Shown here: one piece after another, positions 8,969 through 13,012 of the stretch
Numbering within the stretch: position 1 is the stretch's first letter
Layout of the letters: the number at the start of each line of letters is the position of its first letter
Origin: Candidatus Cloacimonadota bacterium
Lineage (GTDB): Bacteria; Cloacimonadota; Cloacimonadia; Cloacimonadales; TCS61
NCBI GenBank assembly: GCA_030638385.1
Contig: DAOWES010000024.1
Location: forward strand, 1 to 13,012
DNA length: 13,012 nucleotides
Direction of reading: 5' to 3'
Position numbers and translations under genes: made by a program
Notes under the pieces: model-generated
The model's input: only the letters and a program-made list of their open reading frames with translations
The model's database searches: none
What the model was told of the DNA's origin: nothing

Positions 8969-10036
8969 ATGAAAATAGAAAATAATAAAATTTTGTTTTC
9001 CGGTGAATTGAACAGATTTACTGCTGACAAAATATTGGCAAAATTTAAGAAAGAAAAAAAAGCCAATATCAATGAATTAGATCTGAAAGATGTTGAGCTA
9101 ATTGATAGTGTCGGCGTGGCTTTACTTGATGAAATAATGCATTTGCTTGAGTCAAATAATCCAAAAAATATTAATGCCTCAAACATAATTCAAGATGAGA
9201 TAACTACTTTTACTTCTCTGGATTTAACTGAAAATAATCCACCGAAACCGGATAATTTTTTTATCACATTGGGAACCGCTTTTTATGCTATCAAAGATTC
9301 TTTTATTAGAACAATTTATCTGCTGTCTGATATTTCCTACTGGGCATTTATTGGATTATTCGATAAAAAGGGGCAGCGTAAAGGTTCAGTAGTTCATCAA
9401 AGTGTGCTTATTGGGGTAGATGCATTAGGTATTATCGGGTTGTTATCCTTTATTTTAGGTTTAATATTAGCTTTGCAAAGTGCTGTGCAATTACGTCAAT
9501 TCGGGGCAAATATTTTCGTGGCAGATCTCATGGGAATATCAATGGTTACAGAAATGGGGCCTATTCTTACTGCTATTGTTTTAGCCGGTAGAACAGGGTC
9601 TTCTATTGCCTCCGAAATTGCTACGATGAAAGTGACAGAAGAGATTGATGCGCTAAAAATGATGGCCATAAACCCGATTCGATATATTGTGATTCCCAAA
9701 TTTCATGCTATTACAATCTGCATTCCGCTGCTAATTACTGCTTCCACTCTCATTGGAATTCTTGGTGGCCTTGTGGTTGCTGTTACCTATCTTGATCTAA
9801 GCTATATCTCATTTCTTAGCAGAGTAATCGAAGTTGTTACGCTGAAAGATGTGCTGGTGGGACTTGGGAAAAGCTTCTTCTTTGCTTGGGTAATTGTTAT
9901 TATTGGAAGTTATTATGGCTTCAATGTAAAAGGTGGAGCGGAAGGTGTGGGGAAAGTTACAACTCAAGCAGTAGTAGCTTCAATTTTCTGGGTGATAATC
10001 TTGGATGCCATAAATAGTTTAATCTTCTATTTCTAA
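8969..10036 (+). CDS. mlaE: STAS-MlaE fusion, lipid ABC transporter permease
   Basis: This is the inner-membrane permease of the lipid transporter, 355 residues. Residues about 1-85 form a STAS domain (ELDLKDVELIDSVGVALLDEI), the equivalent of the separate MlaB protein of E. coli, which supports assembly with the ATPase. The permease domain spans about 100-355 with five or so hydrophobic segments. It carries the strongest family signature, EMGPILTAIVLAGRTGSSIA followed by ATMKVTEEIDALKMM, at about 195-232; this is the coupling region that contacts the ATPase. STAS-MlaE fusions of this length are common outside the Proteobacteria. The start codon is 6 bases after the lipoprotein stop and I see no clear Shine-Dalgarno sequence, so translation is probably coupled to the upstream gene. 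The family call is secure; the substrate is unknown. Confidence 0.93.
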   Translation: MKIENNKILFSGELNRFTADKILAKFKKEKKANINELDLKDVELIDSVGVALLDEIMHLLESNNPKNINASNIIQDEITTFTSLDLTENNPPKPDNFFITLGTAFYAIKDSFIRTIYLLSDISYWAFIGLFDKKGQRKGSVVHQSVLIGVDALGIIGLLSFILGLILALQSAVQLRQFGANIFVADLMGISMVTEMGPILTAIVLAGRTGSSIASEIATMKVTEEIDALKMMAINPIRYIVIPKFHAITICIPLLITASTLIGILGGLVVAVTYLDLSYISFLSRVIEVVTLKDVLVGLGKSFFFAWVIVIIGSYYGFNVKGGAEGVGKVTTQAVVASIFWVIILDAINSLIFYF

Positions 10037-10046
10037 TGGGAATAAT

Positions 10047-10790
10047 ATGAAAAAACCAATAATTTCTGTAAAAGATCTCGTAGCAAAATATGATGAAAAA
10101 ACCATTATAGATGGAGTAAGTATAGATATTTTCCCGGAAGAAATAACTGTTATTTTGGGTGGTTCAGGTTGTGGGAAAACAACCTTAGTAAAGAATATAT
10201 TAAGGTTACAAACTCCATATTCCGGTAGTGTAAAAATGTTTGATCAAGAGGTTACGCAATTAGAAGAAGTTGAGTTTGATAGATTATTAGAAAAGGTGGG
10301 TATGCTTTTTCAGAATGGAGCACTTTTAAATTCCATATCTGTTTATGATAATGTGGCGATTCCACTGGAACAACATACAAATCTTCCCGCAGAAATAATG
10401 GATAAGATTATCAAAGTTAAGCTAAGTCTGGTTAATCTTAGCCATGCCCTATATCTCGCCCCATCGGAACTTTCCGGCGGGATGAAGAAAAGAGCTGCTT
10501 TAGCTCGAGCAATTGCCTTAGATCCGCAAATATTATTCTGTGATGAACCTTCTGCCGGACTTGATCCGCTTACTTCAGAAGCTCTTGATGCGCTGATCCT
10601 GAAACTAAAAAAACAGCTTAAAATGACAATTGTGATCGTTACTCATGAGCTTGCCAGCATTTACCGTATTGCCGATAAAATTATCTTTTTAGACAATGGT
10701 AAGGTGCTATTTCACGGAACTTTGGAAGAAGCAAAAAAAAGCGGAATAAATGAGATCGAAACTTTTTTTGAAGCTGGAGAATTTAATTAA
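10047..10790 (+). CDS. mlaF: MlaF-type ATPase of lipid ABC transporter
   Basis: This 247-residue cytoplasmic ATPase powers the MlaE permease. All ABC motifs are present: Walker A GGSGCGKT (38-45), the Q-loop within LFQNGALL (Gln89), the signature LSGGMKKRAALARAI (142-156), Walker B and D-loop ILFCDEPSAGLDP (162-174), and the switch His200. The FQNGAL Q-loop and the Met after LSGG are typical of the MlaF/Mkl branch and separate it from sugar or amino-acid importers. The start follows the permease stop by 10 bases with a GGGAA Shine-Dalgarno element between. It closes the four-gene cassette: the next gene is separated by a 54-base AT-rich gap and is unrelated in function. Length and motif set are intact, so the enzyme should be active. 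Confidence 0.95.
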   Translation: MKKPIISVKDLVAKYDEKTIIDGVSIDIFPEEITVILGGSGCGKTTLVKNILRLQTPYSGSVKMFDQEVTQLEEVEFDRLLEKVGMLFQNGALLNSISVYDNVAIPLEQHTNLPAEIMDKIIKVKLSLVNLSHALYLAPSELSGGMKKRAALARAIALDPQILFCDEPSAGLDPLTSEALDALILKLKKQLKMTIVIVTHELASIYRIADKIIFLDNGKVLFHGTLEEAKKSGINEIETFFEAGEFN

Positions 10791-10830
10791 AATATTTGTT
10801 TGAAAATTATAAAAAAAAATGTGAATATAT

Positions 10831-10838
10831 GAAAGGAG
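10831..10838 (+). promoter_or_regulatory. Strong ribosome binding site of the metallopeptidase gene
   Basis: GAAAGGAG lies 6 bases before ATG 10845 and is the best Shine-Dalgarno match in the window. The rest of the 54-base gap after mlaF is AT-rich (an A9 run at 10811-10819) with no clear promoter or terminator. Confidence 0.6.
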
Positions 10839-10844
10839 TAATAT

Positions 10845-11525
10845 ATGTTTTGGGGAGATACAACCATAGTTTTGCTTATACCGGTGATGATTTTAGCGTT
10901 TTGGGCACAAAGCAAAGTGAAAGGAAATTATAAGAAATTTAATAAAATTGCCAATCAAGCAGGAATTACCGGAGCAGAGGCGGCAGAGCTAATTTTACAA
11001 AGAAATGGGATTACTGATGTGGTAATTCAAGAAGTAGGCGGAGTGCTTACAGATCATTATCATCCAACTAAGAAAGTAGTGAATCTATCTTCCGAAGTAT
11101 ATTGGAGCAAATCGATAAGTGCTGTTAGTATTGCAGCTCATGAAGTGGGGCATGCTATGCAACACGCCATGGGATATGCACCGATGAATATTCGGGCAAG
11201 CATTGTGCCGGTGGCAAATATTAGTTCTAAAGGCGCCTTTCCACTGTTCTTAATTGGCTTTTTCCTAAATACTCCACTCTTGATGGATTTGGGGATTTGG
11301 CTTTTCGCCGGAGCTCTCATGTTTCATTTAATTACACTGCCGGTTGAATTTAATGCTTCTAAGCGGGCTTTTATCCAACTGGATAATGGAATATTGCTGG
11401 ATAATGTAGAAATGAGGGGAGCAAAATCTGTGCTAAATGCTGCAGCTCTTACATATGTGGCTTCTACTCTCATGGCCTTGGTGCAGCTTATTCGCTTGAT
11501 TGTACTTAGAGGATCGAGAGATTAA
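10845..11525 (+). CDS. Membrane zinc metallopeptidase, YugP family
   Basis: This 226-residue protein matches the YugP-type putative neutral zinc metallopeptidases (Zn_peptidase_2), whose members are nearly all about 225-230 residues. An N-terminal membrane helix (about 6-22) is followed by a soluble segment containing ITGAEAAELILQRNGI and DHYHPTKKVVNLSSEVY, both characteristic. The HEVGHAMQH zinc site supplies His99, Glu100 and His103; Glu168 in LPVEFNASKRA is the likely third ligand. Two or three further hydrophobic segments occur at about 130-165 and 195-220. The physiological substrate of the family is unknown; a role in membrane-protein turnover is commonly assumed by analogy with HtpX-like enzymes. 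The gene has its own strong Shine-Dalgarno site and ends one base before the next start codon, so the two are almost certainly co-translated. Catalytic residues appear intact. Confidence 0.9.
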   Translation: MFWGDTTIVLLIPVMILAFWAQSKVKGNYKKFNKIANQAGITGAEAAELILQRNGITDVVIQEVGGVLTDHYHPTKKVVNLSSEVYWSKSISAVSIAAHEVGHAMQHAMGYAPMNIRASIVPVANISSKGAFPLFLIGFFLNTPLLMDLGIWLFAGALMFHLITLPVEFNASKRAFIQLDNGILLDNVEMRGAKSVLNAAALTYVASTLMALVQLIRLIVLRGSRD

Positions 11526-11526
11526 T

Positions 11527-11979
11527 ATGAAATTTATTGTTAGTGATGATCTTGGAAAACTTGTAAAACGTCTAAGAATGCTGGGATATGATACTTTGGT
11601 TGTAAAAAAAAGTAGTTTGGATAATATCATTCGAATAGCCAATAAGGATAAGCGAATTTTCCTTACTCGAAGTAAACAAATTGCCAAATTAAAGAAACCA
11701 TTTCGGCGAAGATTAATTGAATCTGATAATGGCTTAGAACAACTATCTGAAATTAAAAATATTCTGGATTTTGATGAAGATCGATTGTTCTCACGCTGTG
11801 TAAATTGTAATAGACTACTGCGAGATATTCCCAAAGAAAAAATTGAAGAATTTATTCCAAAAGATGTTTTTAACAATTTTTCAGAGTTTAAGTTCTGTCG
11901 AAAATGTGGGAAATATTATTGGAAAGGCTCGCATTATGAAGATATGAAGAATGCTCTTGAAAAGGTATTTAACAAATAA
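11527..11979 (+). CDS. Mut7-C PIN-like RNase-domain protein with C-terminal zinc ribbon, acidic site apparently altered
   Basis: This 150-residue protein has the Mut7-C layout. A PIN-like fold (about 1-80) contains KLVKRLRMLGYDTLVV and RIFLTR, then a zinc ribbon with Cys91 and Cys94 in SRCVNCNRLL and Cys124 and Cys127 in CRKCGKYYWKGSHY. Members are presumed metal-dependent nucleases, but targets are unknown. The ATG at 11527 is chosen over an upstream in-frame TTG at 11500, because homologues begin at the KFIV strand and the preceding codons overlap the metallopeptidase gene; GAGGA and GAGAG elements precede it. The first Asp expected four residues before the LG glycine is Ser6, though Asp7 and Asp8 follow. 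The Asp of the usual LTRD motif is Ser49. The metal site is therefore unlike the consensus as I recall it, and activity is doubtful. The zinc ribbon is intact. Confidence 0.85.
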   Translation: MKFIVSDDLGKLVKRLRMLGYDTLVVKKSSLDNIIRIANKDKRIFLTRSKQIAKLKKPFRRRLIESDNGLEQLSEIKNILDFDEDRLFSRCVNCNRLLRDIPKEKIEEFIPKDVFNNFSEFKFCRKCGKYYWKGSHYEDMKNALEKVFNK

Positions 11980-12021
11980 GCTATTTTATATAACTCAAGT
12001 TTTGCCGATAAACCATTCAAC

Positions 12022-12052
12022 GGTTTACCAGCCTCTGGATGGCTGGCAAACC
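12022..12052 (+). repeat. Inverted repeat, hairpin of 12 bp with one mismatch
   Basis: GGTTTACCAGCC (12022-12033) and GGCTGGCAAACC (12041-12052) are complementary at 11 of 12 positions around a 7-base loop. A second set of complementary segments follows (12054-12097). The block is more GC-rich than its surroundings and could be an intergenic repeat element, an RNA structure or an unusual transcription end. Confidence 0.6.
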
Positions 12053-12119
12053 ATTGTGGGGAAAAGAGGTTACCACAAAAAGAATCCTCCTCTTTCCGCT
12101 AAAAAAGAATTTATTTATA

Positions 12120-12141
12120 GTCAATAATTGACCTTTATAAT
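12120..12141 (+). promoter_or_regulatory. Candidate promoter with palindrome upstream of the outer-membrane protein gene
   Basis: TATAAT at 12136-12141 is a perfect -10 hexamer, but the -35 position (near 12113) has only ATTTAT. A perfect 13-base palindrome, GTCAATAATTGAC (12120-12132), lies in the spacer where a regulator could bind. Transcription from here would leave a leader of roughly 58 bases. AT-richness makes chance matches likely. Confidence 0.3.
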
Positions 12142-12205
12142 TCATAACTTAAAAAGTGTAAGATTCATTTTACCGAATATTAATTATACGGATTGAGGAG
12201 AGTTG

Positions 12206-13012
12206 ATGAATAATTTTGGGAAGCGTTTAATTTTAATATTAATTCTATTTAATATTATTGCTGTTGCAAATGCTTATGTATATGAAAAACCAATTTCGAT
12301 AGGTGTTTTGGGAAATGGATTTAGGCTACTTGATGGTACGCGTAATGATAGTGCTTTTCGAGCTTGGTCAGGAATTAAGTTTGGCTATGATCTAAATCCT
12401 CATTTTAGTGCTGAAATCCGTGGTGGCTGGGGCTATACGGTCATCAGAGATAAAGATCAAACTATTGAGATTCTCAGGTTTCTAATTGCTGACGAAGATC
12501 TTCCCTTTAAAACAACCATTCTTCCTGTCGAAATGGCGGTGAGATATAATCTGGATAATAAATCGCATGTGATTCCATATTTGGAAGGTGGGATGGGAGC
12601 ATTTATTTGGAATGTGACTAATACATTTACCTCAGAAAGAATGACAAGTGGGACAAATTTTACAGCAAATATTGGAGCAGGTATTGAATTTGAACTTTCG
12701 CGCACAGTTGGCTTGCAGTTGGGAGTGAATTATTTGCGATTATTTAATCAGGATTCAGATATGAGTGGAATGGGTGATATTTGTGAAAGCAAGATAGATT
12801 TGCGAATTGGCGTAAATTTTCGTTTCGCAAGTAGAAAAGATAGTGATAATGATGGTATTTTAGATCGTGTAGATCTTGCTCCATTCGAAGCGGAAGATTT
12901 TGATGGATTTGAGGATGATGATGGTCGCCCGGAGTGGGATAATGATCTTGATGGGATTGCCGATAATTTGGATTTAGCACCTTTGCAAGCAGAAGATTTT
13001 GATGGTTTTCAA
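12206..13012 (+). CDS. Outer-membrane beta-barrel protein with thrombospondin-type-3-like repeats, 3'-partial
   Basis: The frame is open from ATG to the window edge (269 codons), so the C-terminus is missing. A signal peptide covers about residues 1-23 (hydrophobic LILILILFNIIAV, cleavage after ANA). Residues about 28-208 look like a small OmpA-type eight-stranded barrel: alternating strands such as WSGIKFGYDL, SAEIRGGWGY, VIPYLEGGMGAFIW, ANIGAGIEFEL and IDLRIGVNFRF. From 212 on, Asp-rich units begin: DNDGILDRVDLAP then, 33 residues later, DLDGIADNLDLAP, each followed by AEDFDGF. These resemble thrombospondin type 3 calcium-binding repeats, which in FCB bacteria often link such a barrel to a peptidoglycan-binding OmpA domain; that domain would lie beyond the window and is only predicted. 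The start has a GAGGAG site 5 bases upstream. The gene stands apart from its upstream neighbours and probably has its own promoter. Confidence 0.82.
   Translation, partial: MNNFGKRLILILILFNIIAVANAYVYEKPISIGVLGNGFRLLDGTRNDSAFRAWSGIKFGYDLNPHFSAEIRGGWGYTVIRDKDQTIEILRFLIADEDLPFKTTILPVEMAVRYNLDNKSHVIPYLEGGMGAFIWNVTNTFTSERMTSGTNFTANIGAGIEFELSRTVGLQLGVNYLRLFNQDSDMSGMGDICESKIDLRIGVNFRFASRKDSDNDGILDRVDLAPFEAEDFDGFEDDDGRPEWDNDLDGIADNLDLAPLQAEDFDGFQ
12847..13012 (+). repeat. Tandem 99-base coding repeat (Asp-rich, calcium-type)
   Basis: Two units spaced exactly 99 bases (33 codons) apart encode DxDGIxDxxDLAP then AEDFDGF. At DNA level the segments starting at 12890 and 12989 agree closely (GCGGAAGATTTTGATGG versus GCAGAAGATTTTGATGG). 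The second unit is cut by the window end, so the array may continue. Confidence 0.7.

Larger units (their letters stand above)
11980..12205 (+). other. Non-coding intergenic region
   Basis: This 226-base gap contains no plausible gene on either strand. Its first half holds a GC-richer block able to fold into hairpins, its second half a perfect palindrome, a TATAAT box and, just before the next gene, GAGGAG at 12195-12200 acting as Shine-Dalgarno site with 5-base spacing to ATG 12206. No hairpin is followed directly by a T-run, so I call no intrinsic terminator. Confidence 0.6.

Noticed and set aside
10798..10830. Promoter in the AT-rich gap after mlaF
   Set aside because: TTGTTT and TATAAA-like strings occur, but none are in correct spacing, and such strings are expected by chance at this base composition.
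11433..11876. 147-codon minus-strand open frame over the peptidase/Mut7-C junction
   Set aside because: It overlaps two well-supported genes on the opposite strand and shows no domain or ribosome binding site worth keeping.
12060..12120. Intrinsic terminator after the Mut7-C gene
   Set aside because: The hairpin arms exist but are followed by an A-rich run, not a T-run, on the + strand, and no gene on the minus strand would use it.

Overview
The window reads as a low-GC (AT-rich) chromosomal segment of a diderm bacterium, with every recognisable gene on the + strand. A SprA/Sov-type giant outer-membrane protein, the translocon of the type IX secretion system, points to the Fibrobacterota-Chlorobiota-Bacteroidota (FCB) superphylum. 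The lipid transport genes and the thrombospondin-type-3 outer-membrane protein fit the same placement. A Cloacimonadota-like or related uncultured FCB lineage is my best guess, but this is inference from gene content only. I see no mobile element, CRISPR array, tRNA or rRNA.

Layout. (1) 2-5782: the 3' part of a sprA homologue, its 5' end cut off by the window. (2) 5783-5884: a short intergenic region with a TTGACA box followed by an imperfect dyad. (3) 5885-10790: a tight four-gene cassette for MCE/Mla-type lipid transport. It encodes a one-domain MCE (MlaD-like) protein, a lipoprotein with an ABC-transport-auxiliary (PqiC-like) domain and an unusual long C-terminal extension, a STAS-MlaE permease fusion, and the MlaF ATPase. 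Gaps are 6 to 10 bases. (4) 10845-11979: a membrane zinc metallopeptidase of the YugP family, then, one base later, a Mut7-C/zinc-ribbon protein whose usual acidic residues look substituted. (5) 11980-12205: a non-coding stretch with a GC-richer block that can form competing hairpins, then a palindrome beside a TATAAT box. (6) 12206 to the window end: the 5' part of a secreted outer-membrane barrel protein with thrombospondin-type-3-like acidic repeats.

How the genes work together. MlaF (ATPase) and STAS-MlaE (permease plus the MlaB-like domain) would form the inner-membrane engine. The MCE protein would ring the permease and extend into the periplasm through its long helical C-terminus. The lipoprotein would be the outer-membrane end. 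No MlaC or MlaA is encoded here. The lipoprotein carries two predicted beta-sandwich domains and a roughly 300-residue beta-rich tail that looks like an outer-membrane barrel. The cassette may therefore be a self-contained envelope-spanning lipid conduit rather than a shuttle system. This fusion is the most interesting feature of the window. Its placement directly behind the SprA translocon gene suggests a shared envelope-biogenesis locus, though co-transcription is not shown.
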